A stretch of DNA of 64,000 bases. Origin: Maribacter flavus (GTDB lineage Bacteria; Bacteroidota; Bacteroidia; Flavobacteriales; Flavobacteriaceae). Positions 52,474-61,705 of the stretch are shown in pieces; position 1 is the first letter of the stretch; each line of letters starts with the position of its first letter. The stretch is taken from contig NZ_VUOE01000001.1 in the NCBI RefSeq assembly GCF_008386635.1, positions 2,161,857-2,225,856 on the forward strand, read 5' to 3'. The translations under genes and the position numbers were made by a program. A model generated the notes under the pieces. The model was not told the origin of the DNA and did no database searches. It worked only from the letters and a program-made list of their open reading frames with translations.

Positions 52474-52860
52474 ATGAAGCGGAGAAAATTAAGTAAATCG
52501 ATACTAAAAACGATTGTGTTTTTACTTATTGCCAGTTGTGGTCCGGTCGTAATAACTTCAAGAGGGAATAATCCGCTGCCGCCGTGGTTCTATCCAAATA
52601 GGCTAGAAGTGGTTCGATATGTCTATTTTCCTGAGTTTAGTATATATTATGATTTATACGCAAGAGCTTATATTTTTTTAGAGGGAGGTATTTGGTTGCG
52701 TAGGAATGATTTGCCATCAAGATACAATAATGCCAATTTAATGCACTCGGGTTATGAAAGAATTCAAAATTATAGCGACGACAATATTAGTAGATATCAT
52801 GAAGAAAACAATACAAATAGGGGAAGGAGCAATAGAACAGTTAGAAGAAATAATGAATGA
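52474..52860 (+). CDS. Small lipoprotein of unknown function
   Basis: 128 residues with a basic N-terminus and lipobox FLLIASCGP. The middle is rich in Tyr and Pro (WFYPNRLEVVRYVYFPEFSI, YYDLYARAYIFLEGGIWLRR), resembling small envelope proteins that carry a YxxY-type beta structure; the tail is Asn/Arg rich and probably disordered. No named family is claimed. It ends one base before the ackA stop codon, so the genes converge directly. Confidence 0.7.
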   Translation: MKRRKLSKSILKTIVFLLIASCGPVVITSRGNNPLPPWFYPNRLEVVRYVYFPEFSIYYDLYARAYIFLEGGIWLRRNDLPSRYNNANLMHSGYERIQNYSDDNISRYHEENNTNRGRSNRTVRRNNE

Positions 52861-54045
52861 CTAAGAAAGTAATTCTAATACTTGTTTTGCAATCTCTAAT
52901 TCTTCATTGGTAGGAATGACTAAAATCTTGACTTGAGAGGAATCGGTATTAATTTCTCGTAATTCATTTGTCTGTTTTTCATTTTTTACTAGATCCAATT
53001 GGATTCCTAGATAATCCATGTCCAAACAGGCTAGTCTTCTGATTAAACTGGAGTTCTCCCCAATACCTGCAGTAAATATAAGAGCATCGAGCCCATTCAT
53101 TGCCGCGGCATACCCTCCAATATATTTTTTAATTCGGTAGGCGTTCATGTCAATTGCCAATTGACAGTTTTTATCCCCTTCTTCAGCTTTTGCCTGTATA
53201 TCCCGTAAATCACTAGATCCCGTTAGTCCTAGCATTCCACTTTTTTTATTCAATAATTGTTTTATCTCGTTTAGGGAGTATCCTAAACTTTCCGCCAAGT
53301 AGAATATAACGGAATGGTCTATATCTCCACTTCTTGACCCCATGATCAGTCCGTTGGAAGGAGCGAAACCCAAACTATGGTCCACACTTGTACCGTTAAC
53401 TATAGCCGTCATACTACATCCGTTTCCTAAATGAATGGATATTATTTTTGAGGTTTCCTTGCCAAGATATTTTATGGCTTTTTCGGACACGTATTTATGA
53501 CTGGTACCGTGGAATCCATAAACTTTTATGTTATCCTCTGTATAAAATGTATTGGGTATAGCATACTTTCTAGCCTTAATGGGCATGGTTTGATAGAAGG
53601 CCGTATCGAATACAGCCACCTGTTTAGCCGTTGGAAATAATTTTTCTGCAATTTCAATACCTTCCAGGTTAGGTGGATTGTGTAATGGGGCCAATGCGGA
53701 ATAGTAATTTATTTCATTCTTTACAGCTCCGTTTATAAGGGTCGTTTCCGCAAAGGAATCGCCACCATGTACGACACGGTGACCTACGGCATAGATATCG
53801 TTCGAATTTTTAATTACACCTTTTTGCGGATGTGTCAAATAGTTGGCAAGGATACTTAACCCTTCTCGATGCGTCTTTATTGGAACGGTTTCTTGAACAT
53901 TGATATCATCCTTTTTAAAGCGCAGTATAGCATCTTCATAACCAATACGTTCCACCATTCCGGAGCAAATTATCTTTTCCAAAGGCATTTCTAAAAGTTT
54001 GAACTTAATAGAGGAGCTTCCGGAATTGAGAACAAGTATTTTCAT
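52861..54045 (-). CDS. ackA: Acetate kinase
   Basis: 394 residues. ASKHA-fold motifs: LNSGSSSIKFKLLEM (phosphate loop), AVFDTAFYQTMP, YGFHGTSHKYVS, SIHLGNGCSMTAI and IFTAGIGENSSLIR. It makes ATP and acetate from acetyl phosphate and ADP, the final step of acetate fermentation. It follows pta by 14 bp. In an obligately respiratory bacterium this pair would provide ATP without oxygen. Confidence 0.97.
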   Translation of the reverse strand: MKILVLNSGSSSIKFKLLEMPLEKIICSGMVERIGYEDAILRFKKDDINVQETVPIKTHREGLSILANYLTHPQKGVIKNSNDIYAVGHRVVHGGDSFAETTLINGAVKNEINYYSALAPLHNPPNLEGIEIAEKLFPTAKQVAVFDTAFYQTMPIKARKYAIPNTFYTEDNIKVYGFHGTSHKYVSEKAIKYLGKETSKIISIHLGNGCSMTAIVNGTSVDHSLGFAPSNGLIMGSRSGDIDHSVIFYLAESLGYSLNEIKQLLNKKSGMLGLTGSSDLRDIQAKAEEGDKNCQLAIDMNAYRIKKYIGGYAAAMNGLDALIFTAGIGENSSLIRRLACLDMDYLGIQLDLVKNEKQTNELREINTDSSQVKILVIPTNEELEIAKQVLELLS

Positions 54046-54059
54046 TATTCATTTTTATA

Positions 54060-56153
54060 TTAAAGACCTTGGGCCTGTATTGCCGTAATAATGACCGTAT
54101 TGTAAATGTCCTCTACAGTACATCCACGGCTAAGATCGTTAACCGGTTTATTAAGACCTTGTAGCATTGGACCAATGGCCAGTGCTCCAGTTTCCCGTTG
54201 TACGGCCTTATAAGTGTTGTTTCCTGTATTGAGATCAGGAAAAATGAAGACGCTTGCCTGGCCTGCTACCTGGGAATCGGGTAGTTTGGCGAGACCTACC
54301 TTACTGTCAACGGCTGCATCGTATTGAATTGGACCTTCCACTTTTAGTTCCGGTCTTTTTTTCTTGATGATTTCGGTTGCTTTCCTTACACGATCTACAT
54401 CTTCACCAACGCCAGATGCTCCCGATGAATATGATAGCATGGCTATCTTGGGTTCAATGCCAAAAGCGATACTGGTAGCCGCAGATGAGATGGCAATTTC
54501 CGAAAGTTGTTCTGCGGTAGGATTGGGATTGATGGCACAATCTCCAAAGATAGTTACCCTATTGGGCAAGCACATAAAGAATACAGAGGAAACAATAGAG
54601 ACCCCTGGCCTTGTCTTAATAAATTGCAGGGCGGGCCTTATGGTATGTTGTGTGGTATGCACGGCTCCGGATACCATGCCATCCGCGTGTCCCATGTACA
54701 CCATCATTGTGCCAAAATAGGAAACATCTTCCATCAAGTCTTTTGCCATGGCCAGATTAACGTTCTTATGCTTTCTTAGTTCAAAAAGGGTAGTTGCGTA
54801 CTCCAAGAAATGTGGTGACTCCGCTGGATTTACGATGTTTATGGCCGATGCATCCAAAACTATATCCAATTCAATGATTTTACTCTTGATTTCTTCTGGG
54901 TTTCCCAATAGTGTAAGGGTTACGGCATCTGCATCTATGAGCTTTTTAGTGGCGAGCAGAATGCGCTCATCCGTACCTTCTGGTAGTACTATGTGCTTTT
55001 TTTCCGATTTCGCCCTTTTTAAGAGATTGTACTGGAACATTCTGGGGGTTATACCACGAGGCTTAAACGTTATTAACCGTTCCGCCAGTTGGGTGGTGGG
55101 AACATGTTTCTCAAATTCCTGTATGGATGTATTGATTTTTACGGTGTTCTCCGCATAGATTTTGGGTCGAATGGTTCCAATTTGGTTTGTTACGGAAAAA
55201 GTACCTCCCTGTACGGATAGGATGGGTACAATATCGGACAGTCCTTTAATCAATTTGACAATTGATTTCTCCGGCAACAATCCGCCCGTTAATACAATTC
55301 CAGAAATATTGGGATAATTAGCAGAAATATTCGCCTGTAAAGCCCCTAATATTATATCCGCCCTATCGCCAGGAGTAATCACCAAGCTGTCCTTTTTAAG
55401 ATGGGTGAGATAATTTCTTAATTGCATTGCCCCTACACTAAAGCCACCTGCTTGATTGTTCAAAAATTCTTCTCCAAAAAGGACCTTGGCCTCCAGTTCT
55501 TTTGAGATTTCCTTGACAGTAGGGTTCCCTAACAGCGGATTTATTGGAATGACACCCACCAATACATTATTGGGAAGTTTCTTTTGCAATCCAACACTCA
55601 CGATATCCATATTTTTTGGATCAACTTTATTGGCAACGGTCATTAACACTTCTACACCCTTTTCTTTAAAGGAATCATAGGCCATAAAAAGGTTGCCGAT
55701 GAGTTCATCCAAAGTCTTACCGGTTCCGCTTGCAATAATCACTGTAGGAATACCAAGGTTTTTGGCCACAAGCACATTGATATCCCATTCGATTATTGCC
55801 CCTTCACCAGAAAAATCTGTTCCCTCGACAAGAATAAAATCAAATTGGTCCTCTATTGCCTTGTATTTATGTATTATGTGACCAAGAATTTCATCGTCCC
55901 TGTCTAAATTTTTTTGTTTTACAACTTCACTTCTAGTGTAAGCGTAAGCATCCGTAAATTCCAAGTCCAACTCAAAGTGGGTAATAATAGTATGGATATG
56001 GCTGTCCATGGTACCTTTTTCAAAGTCGTCTATTATTGGCCGGAAATAGCCAACTTTTGCGGCTTTTCCCAGTAGGAGTTGCATTAGACCTAAAGAAACT
56101 ATCGATTTTCCACTATTTGGTTCAGTGGTGGCAATATAAATGGCTTTGCTCAC
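54060..56153 (-). CDS. pta: Phosphate acetyltransferase
   Basis: 697 residues, the long form. The N-terminal part has a dethiobiotin synthetase-like P-loop (IATTEPNSGKSIVSLGLMQL) and a DRTGG domain (around 215-330); the C-terminal 330 residues are the catalytic PTA domain (VLPEGTDERILLATKKLIDA, MLSYSSGASGVGEDVDRV, PDLNTGNNTYKAVQR). It makes acetyl phosphate from acetyl-CoA. The ackA gene follows directly; ppsA lies 171 bp upstream on the same strand. Confidence 0.96.
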   Translation of the reverse strand: MSKAIYIATTEPNSGKSIVSLGLMQLLLGKAAKVGYFRPIIDDFEKGTMDSHIHTIITHFELDLEFTDAYAYTRSEVVKQKNLDRDDEILGHIIHKYKAIEDQFDFILVEGTDFSGEGAIIEWDINVLVAKNLGIPTVIIASGTGKTLDELIGNLFMAYDSFKEKGVEVLMTVANKVDPKNMDIVSVGLQKKLPNNVLVGVIPINPLLGNPTVKEISKELEAKVLFGEEFLNNQAGGFSVGAMQLRNYLTHLKKDSLVITPGDRADIILGALQANISANYPNISGIVLTGGLLPEKSIVKLIKGLSDIVPILSVQGGTFSVTNQIGTIRPKIYAENTVKINTSIQEFEKHVPTTQLAERLITFKPRGITPRMFQYNLLKRAKSEKKHIVLPEGTDERILLATKKLIDADAVTLTLLGNPEEIKSKIIELDIVLDASAINIVNPAESPHFLEYATTLFELRKHKNVNLAMAKDLMEDVSYFGTMMVYMGHADGMVSGAVHTTQHTIRPALQFIKTRPGVSIVSSVFFMCLPNRVTIFGDCAINPNPTAEQLSEIAISSAATSIAFGIEPKIAMLSYSSGASGVGEDVDRVRKATEIIKKKRPELKVEGPIQYDAAVDSKVGLAKLPDSQVAGQASVFIFPDLNTGNNTYKAVQRETGALAIGPMLQGLNKPVNDLSRGCTVEDIYNTVIITAIQAQGL

Positions 56154-56324
56154 AGGTAAAGGGGTTTGTGGCTAACAAATTTATGGGATTCTTTAGTGTT
56201 AACCCATTTAGTCTTTATAAACAAAAGAAGAAATCTTTTAATATACGTTCTAGATTGAAATTCCTTTTCATAGGATTTTAGTGAAGATAGGGCAAATACC
56301 AGCTTCCATAATAAAGATTTAGTG

Positions 56325-58721
56325 CTATTTGCTACTTTCTGCCGTTCCAAAAGTGACTTTCTGTTGTTCGGCCTTGTTGATATTTTTGATACCCTGTAGT
56401 AAAGCATCAGGATTAAAAGAAATGCTATCAATTCCTTCTTGAATAAGAAATTTTGCAAACTCTGGAAAGTCACTCGGAGCTTGACCGCATAATCCGATTT
56501 TTATATTTGATTTTTTTGCAGATTTAATTGCCATTGAAATCATACGTTTGGCGGCTTCATCATTTTCATCAAATAGTTTTCCCATAATTTCGGAATCTCT
56601 ATCTATACCTAATGTCAATTGAGTCAGATCATTAGATCCAATGGAGAACCCATCGAAGATTTTTGCAAATTCTTCGGCCAATATAACATTGCTTGGTATT
56701 TCTATCATGGTATACACTTCCAGACCATTTTCGGTACGCTTAAGTCCATTTTCTTCCATTACTGTAAGCACTTTTTTACCTTCCTCGACAGTTCTACAAA
56801 AAGGAACCATCACCTTAAGGTTGGTTAGCCCCATTTTTTCACGTACTTTTTTTATAGCTGTACATTCCAAGGCGAAACCATCTTTATATAAATCACTATA
56901 GTATCGTGAGGCACCCCTAAAACCCAACATAGGATTTTCCTCATAGGGTTCAAAATCCGATCCCCCAATAAGGTTCGCATATTCGTTTGTCTTAAAATCA
57001 CTTAGTCTTACGATGACCTCTTTTGGATAAAAGGCCGCTGCTATAACTGCTATTCCTTCCGCCAGTTTATCAACAAAATAGTCAGCTCTGTTGGTATATT
57101 GGCTTGTCAATTGCATTATTCTATTTTTTACTTTGGAGTCTTTTATTTCCTCAAATTTCACCAAAGCCATAGGGTGTATCTGGACGGAATGAGTAATGAT
57201 AAATTCCATCCGTAATAAACCGATTCCATTATTGGGATAAAATGAAAGTTGGAAAGCGTTTTCAGGATCGGCCAAAATCATTTTGGCTTCCGTTTTTGGA
57301 AGATGGATTTCCGTAAAATCGATTTTACGTTCCTTAAATGGAAGTTCCCCTCTATAAATGTACCCGATCTTTCCTTGGGCACAAGACATAGTAATTATTT
57401 CACCGTTGACTATTTCTTCTGTAGCGTTGCCACACCCAACAATTGCCGGGACGCCCAATTCACGGGCAACGATGGCTGCATGACTGGTTCTGCCCCCTTT
57501 ATTCGTAATAATTCCACCGACCTTTTTGAGCAAAGGATCCCAATCCGGAGTAATGGTGTCCGTCACAATAATGGACTCTTTGGTCAAAGGCCCAGCTTCA
57601 TTGGGAGAATTTAAAAGTACAGGGTAACCAATTTTTATTTTAGATCCAACGGCATCTCCTTTAACTAGCAATTTGCCCTCCTTCAATAGCTGATATTCTA
57701 CGTGTATGTTTTTATTCTTGGTATGATGAACCGTCTCTGGACGGGCCTGCGTGATGAATAATTCTTTTGTAATTCCATCCTTGGCCCATTCAATATCCAT
57801 GGGTTTTTGGTAATGTTCCTCTATTAGTAGGGCCCACTTGGCCAAAGTAATAATTTCATTATCGGTCAATACATATTGTTCTTGTTGCTTTAATGGGGTA
57901 TCGATGTTCAAGGTTGTTTCCTTTTCTTTTTCCGAAGCATAGACCATGGTCAGTTTTTTATCGCCCAGTTTTTTCTGAATTATGGGATACATATCTTTCT
58001 TAATGCTGGGTTTAAAGACATAAAACTCATCTGGGTTTACTATGCCTTGTACAATGTTTTCACCCAATCCCCAAACCCCCGAGAGTAATACAATGTTCTC
58101 AAAGCCGGATTCCGGTTCTATTGTAAAACCCACTCCAGAACAGCTTTTATCTGATCGTACCATTAGCTGTACACCCACTGATAGGGCAACATCTTTGTGA
58201 TTGAATCCCTTGTCCTCTCGATATTTAATGGCTCTATCAGTATAGAGAGAGGAGAAGCATTTCTTGACGGCCCCCAAAAGCTCCAACTCTCCTTTAACAT
58301 TTAAAAAAGTATCATGTTGACCTGCAAAACTAGCATCTGGAAGGTCCTCTGCCGTTGCACTACTGCGCACTGCTACGGCCAATTCACCATTGTCACAAAG
58401 TTCATTATAGGCACGTATAAGGGCGTTAGAAAATTCTTCGGAAAATTCGCTTTCAAGAATCAGGTTCCTTGCCCGCGTACCTATCAGATTTAAATTTGTG
58501 TATTGGTTTCTGTCCAATCTTGATATGATATTTTCCAGGGCACGCTGTATATCATTTTCCTTTAAGAAGTTCCAAAAAGCAGTGGACGTACTGGCAAAAC
58601 CATTAGGAATATGTACTCCTTTTGGTAACAATTGATTATACATTTCTCCAAGGGAAGCATTTTTTCCTCCTACCGTTGATACATCCGTAATACCAATATG
58701 ACTGAATTTTTTTATAAGCAT
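56325..58721 (-). CDS. ppsA: Phosphoenolpyruvate synthase
   Basis: 798 residues. ATP-grasp domain at the N-terminus (TVGGKNASLGEMYNQL, AVRSSATAEDLPDASFAGQH), the swivelling phosphohistidine domain with GGRTSHAAIVARELGVPA (catalytic His) and the PEP/pyruvate barrel (LGFRGASRYYSD, SIGSNDLTQLTLGIDRDS, GLCGQAPSDFPEF). It converts pyruvate and ATP to PEP, AMP and phosphate, or the reverse. It lies between the flavin-type oxidase gene (79 bp) and pta, likely one transcript from the site at 59309. Confidence 0.95.
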   Translation of the reverse strand: MLIKKFSHIGITDVSTVGGKNASLGEMYNQLLPKGVHIPNGFASTSTAFWNFLKENDIQRALENIISRLDRNQYTNLNLIGTRARNLILESEFSEEFSNALIRAYNELCDNGELAVAVRSSATAEDLPDASFAGQHDTFLNVKGELELLGAVKKCFSSLYTDRAIKYREDKGFNHKDVALSVGVQLMVRSDKSCSGVGFTIEPESGFENIVLLSGVWGLGENIVQGIVNPDEFYVFKPSIKKDMYPIIQKKLGDKKLTMVYASEKEKETTLNIDTPLKQQEQYVLTDNEIITLAKWALLIEEHYQKPMDIEWAKDGITKELFITQARPETVHHTKNKNIHVEYQLLKEGKLLVKGDAVGSKIKIGYPVLLNSPNEAGPLTKESIIVTDTITPDWDPLLKKVGGIITNKGGRTSHAAIVARELGVPAIVGCGNATEEIVNGEIITMSCAQGKIGYIYRGELPFKERKIDFTEIHLPKTEAKMILADPENAFQLSFYPNNGIGLLRMEFIITHSVQIHPMALVKFEEIKDSKVKNRIMQLTSQYTNRADYFVDKLAEGIAVIAAAFYPKEVIVRLSDFKTNEYANLIGGSDFEPYEENPMLGFRGASRYYSDLYKDGFALECTAIKKVREKMGLTNLKVMVPFCRTVEEGKKVLTVMEENGLKRTENGLEVYTMIEIPSNVILAEEFAKIFDGFSIGSNDLTQLTLGIDRDSEIMGKLFDENDEAAKRMISMAIKSAKKSNIKIGLCGQAPSDFPEFAKFLIQEGIDSISFNPDALLQGIKNINKAEQQKVTFGTAESSK

Positions 58722-58800
58722 TACAAAGAGAATTTATTGATTTAATAGAGGTAACTTGCCAAATTTCTCCATAAGAGACCTTAACTTATGTTGGACGTTT

Positions 58801-59256
58801 CTAAGATTCCCTTTTCTTACCTGTAATCTCATGAATATTAATTCGGAATACGATGGGCGAACCTTCCGATTCAATCTTGGCCGAAAATTCACTGATGTAT
58901 TCGCTCTCCATCCCTTTAGTGCGACTCAAAATATTTTTTATACCCTCTGAAAACGCATGAAGCATATGTTTTGCATCTATACCTTTTAATTCTTGAAAAG
59001 TGCCATGTACTTGAACTGTCTGCCAATTCGCTACTGAATTAATCTGGCTCACCATTAAAGCTATGGTAGTGTTTTTGCGCATTGCTGCGATTTTGTGTCC
59101 TTCTGAAGAGTAACTAGTAATGGTATGGCTTTCTCTATCATAATAATAGGTCATTGGCACTATATATGGACTTGTACCCGATATATATGCTAAGTTTCCT
59201 ATATAGTTGCTGGATAGTATTTGAAGGTTTTCAGTAGGTTCTAAATTTCTTCTCAT
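58801..59256 (-). CDS. Pyridoxamine 5'-phosphate oxidase-like flavoprotein
   Basis: 151 residues from the ATG at 59256; an upstream TTG at 59280 lies inside the -7 box and is rejected. The split-barrel fold of the FMN/F420-binding PNPOx-like group is seen in LSSNYIGNLAYISGTSPYIV (first strands) and YYDRESHTITSYSSEGHKIA and TTIALMVSQI. Such proteins are often general stress proteins with flavin or haem; substrate unknown. It heads the probable operon with ppsA, pta and ackA. Promoter: palindrome at 59309 and perfect TAGTTTTG at 23 bp. Confidence 0.83.
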   Translation of the reverse strand: MRRNLEPTENLQILSSNYIGNLAYISGTSPYIVPMTYYYDRESHTITSYSSEGHKIAAMRKNTTIALMVSQINSVANWQTVQVHGTFQELKGIDAKHMLHAFSEGIKNILSRTKGMESEYISEFSAKIESEGSPIVFRINIHEITGKKRES

Positions 59257-59308
59257 AGCTTTGGTTTTATCTTTTTCCAAAACTAGTTTTTACAAAGTGA
59301 AATCCATA

Positions 59309-59320
59309 TGACATTGGTCA
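59309..59320 (-). promoter_or_regulatory. ATGAY-N4-RTCAT site 13
   Basis: TGACATTGGTCA flanked by A and T. A perfect TAGTTTTG (59285-59278) begins 23 bp from the edge toward the flavoprotein-ppsA-pta-ackA genes. A plus-strand promoter toward 59452 is possible but its box is poor. Confidence 0.78.
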
Positions 59321-59451
59321 TCTAGGAAAAATGGGAACGATGTTTATTTAATTAGGGATATTTAAAAACCTAAAAAAGAACATATATTCTTAAGAAGACT
59401 ATAAGTTGCTCATATAAGGTAAGGAAATGACTGAATTTTGCTTTGGTATCC

Positions 59452-59637
59452 ATGAAAACATTCATAGAACGAACAAAAAATTATCAGGACAAAATAGTTG
59501 TATTTACAACATCTGGTGAAGGCTCGTATACAATGGAAGGAGTGGATGCCATCACAGGAGAATCGATTATTGAGAATGTACCACTTATTGTGAACAGAAT
59601 TAAAGTTAGACTGGATCCATTTTCTAATAAGAGATAG
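59452..59637 (+). CDS. Small soluble protein of unknown function
   Basis: 61 residues from the ATG at 59452 (MKTFIERTKNYQDKIVVFTT), three codons after a TTG at 59443. Charged, with a beta-rich middle (SGEGSYTMEGVDAITGESII) and the end LIVNRIKVRLDPFSNKR. Composition looks coding, with no stop-like A+T bias, but no family is recognised. It stands between divergent regulated genes and the Na/Pi transporter. Confidence 0.5.
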   Translation: MKTFIERTKNYQDKIVVFTTSGEGSYTMEGVDAITGESIIENVPLIVNRIKVRLDPFSNKR

Positions 59638-59718
59638 CAATCTGAAAATAAACAAGATAATCTGGAGTCTTTTTCTAAAATTGCTGTCATTTAGGCGATA
59701 AGGCCAATACAAAAATTC

Positions 59719-61515
59719 CTATTCTTTTTCTACAAAGCTTATGGGCTCATCCTTTTGCCCCGTATTTTCCAATAGGGAGTCTTTTTCTCCGTAGAGAAGC
59801 TCAGCAACCTCTATTAGATTTTTAATGATTTCGTTCAAGTTGTCTTTATCATTGACCAAAGAAGATGCCATCTTGGGAGTAATTAAATTATCCCTAATTA
59901 GCATATTAATTGATTTGGTAGTTTGATATTTTTCATCGTTAGCTTTATTTTTTAGTTTAAAAAGTTTGGTGTCATAGATTTGCTTATCAACTTGCGTCCT
60001 TAACAAATATACTACTCGTAACACCCTAATTATTTTTTCACGAAACTTGTCATACTCCTCGACCATATGAATATTTTCTGAGGTTCTATATTGGGATACA
60101 TTTAATCCCAATTCCAAAACACCCTTTATGATTTCCACCATTTTGCGATTGGCTATTTTGATTTCTGTAATCCTATTATTTAGGTCTTTGCCTATTTTCA
60201 AGGTACTTTGAGCGGTAGTAGCGTATCTTAGGATCTCGCCATATATGGTTTTTACTTTACTGTAATAAAGGTTTCGAACATCTGTTTTGAAATCCTCTTT
60301 GGTTTTCTTTAAAATATCTCTAGGGTCCATGTTGGATTTTATGTCCCCTCTATGAATATTCAGCGCATGTGCTATTATTTCAAAAATCGCATTTTCAAAA
60401 AGATATTTGGATTCTTTGGTCAAAGCTGAAACCACAGTGCTTGGGAACTGGAGTATGCTCTCGTTTAAATATTTTGGTTGTTCAATACCCTTTTCTTTTT
60501 CTTCCTTGAAAAATTTGATAAGAAATTTTTCTGTTCTTTTTGTTAGTGGTATCATTATGAGTACGCCCAAAATGTTGAAGGTTGTATGGAACATTGCCAA
60601 TTTTAGCGTGAAATTATCTCTAGAGACACCGGCGATATCTGATAGGAAATTCACAAAATTGGCAAGAGGAAAAATGATAGCCAAGGCTATGACTCCTGTA
60701 AATAGGTTAAAAAATAAATGGGCTCCTGCCAGTCTTTTACCGGCAACGTTGGAACTTAAAGAACCCAAAATTGCTGTTATGGTCGTGCCAATATTTGCTC
60801 CTATGGCTAGGGCAAGGGCATTTTCATATTGTATTTGTCCGGCAGCTAATGCAGTTAATATCAAAGCCAAGGACGCACTGCTGGATTGAAGAATTGAGGT
60901 AACTATGATGCCAATACCTGCATATACAATAACTCCTAAGAAACCTGGAAGGGCATAATTGGTAAGATCGATATATTCTTTAAATACATCGAAACCTTCT
61001 TTCATATATTGTATTCCCAAGAAGAAAAATCCCAATCCCGCGAGAATATTTCCGATTCCCTTCAAATACGGTTTTTTTTGTAGCGAAAAAATTATCCCAA
61101 ACACAAGCATTGGCATGGCCATAGCTGCAATATTGATCTTTAGACCAAAACCTGCAATAATCCAAGCCGTAGCCGTTGTTCCAATATTGGCCCCAAAAAT
61201 TATTCCCATTCCACCTTGGAGAGTAACCAATCCTGCACTAATAAAAGAAATGGTTACTGCAGACACCAATGAACTTGATTGAATTAATGCGGTGACTACT
61301 GCACCAGCGGCAATGCTTTTGTATAACTTGTCAGTTGCTTTTTTTAAGATTATTTGCAAAGGGCCTTTCGCAAACCCTTTAAATCCTTCTTCCAACATAA
61401 TCATGCCGAAAAGTAATATGGCAATACCTACAGCGATGGTTTCAAAGTTTGTGTTTAAAAACAAAACCGCTGCAAGCACGATAAGAAACAAATAAAACAA
61501 TGCTTTTTTAATCAT
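59719..61515 (-). CDS. Na+/phosphate cotransporter-family protein with PhoU-like domain
   Basis: 598 residues. Two inverted-repeat transporter halves each have the QSSS motif: TALIQSSSLVSAVTISFISA and TSILQSSSASLALILTALAA, with GANIGTTATAW and GANIGTTITAI in the partner positions. A C-terminal helical domain (about 340-560) resembles PhoU. Such NptA/YjbB-like proteins move phosphate using sodium. The gene has no palindromic site; promoter not recognised. Confidence 0.9.
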   Translation of the reverse strand: MIKKALFYLFLIVLAAVLFLNTNFETIAVGIAILLFGMIMLEEGFKGFAKGPLQIILKKATDKLYKSIAAGAVVTALIQSSSLVSAVTISFISAGLVTLQGGMGIIFGANIGTTATAWIIAGFGLKINIAAMAMPMLVFGIIFSLQKKPYLKGIGNILAGLGFFFLGIQYMKEGFDVFKEYIDLTNYALPGFLGVIVYAGIGIIVTSILQSSSASLALILTALAAGQIQYENALALAIGANIGTTITAILGSLSSNVAGKRLAGAHLFFNLFTGVIALAIIFPLANFVNFLSDIAGVSRDNFTLKLAMFHTTFNILGVLIMIPLTKRTEKFLIKFFKEEKEKGIEQPKYLNESILQFPSTVVSALTKESKYLFENAIFEIIAHALNIHRGDIKSNMDPRDILKKTKEDFKTDVRNLYYSKVKTIYGEILRYATTAQSTLKIGKDLNNRITEIKIANRKMVEIIKGVLELGLNVSQYRTSENIHMVEEYDKFREKIIRVLRVVYLLRTQVDKQIYDTKLFKLKNKANDEKYQTTKSINMLIRDNLITPKMASSLVNDKDNLNEIIKNLIEVAELLYGEKDSLLENTGQKDEPISFVEKE

Positions 61516-61705
61516 AGAATATGGGAGAAAAAGTATTCAAATTGATTTATAGTTTTTTATTAAAATACGGTTCCAATACGTTTATTCTAAGAATCGGGGA
61601 TTACTCGTTCTAATCTTTAATCTTTCCTTCAATTCAAAAGTGAAAATGGACTGCTTTGTTTAAAATAAAGAAGTAAGGGTTTTGGATATGGTCATCAATT
61701 TGGGC

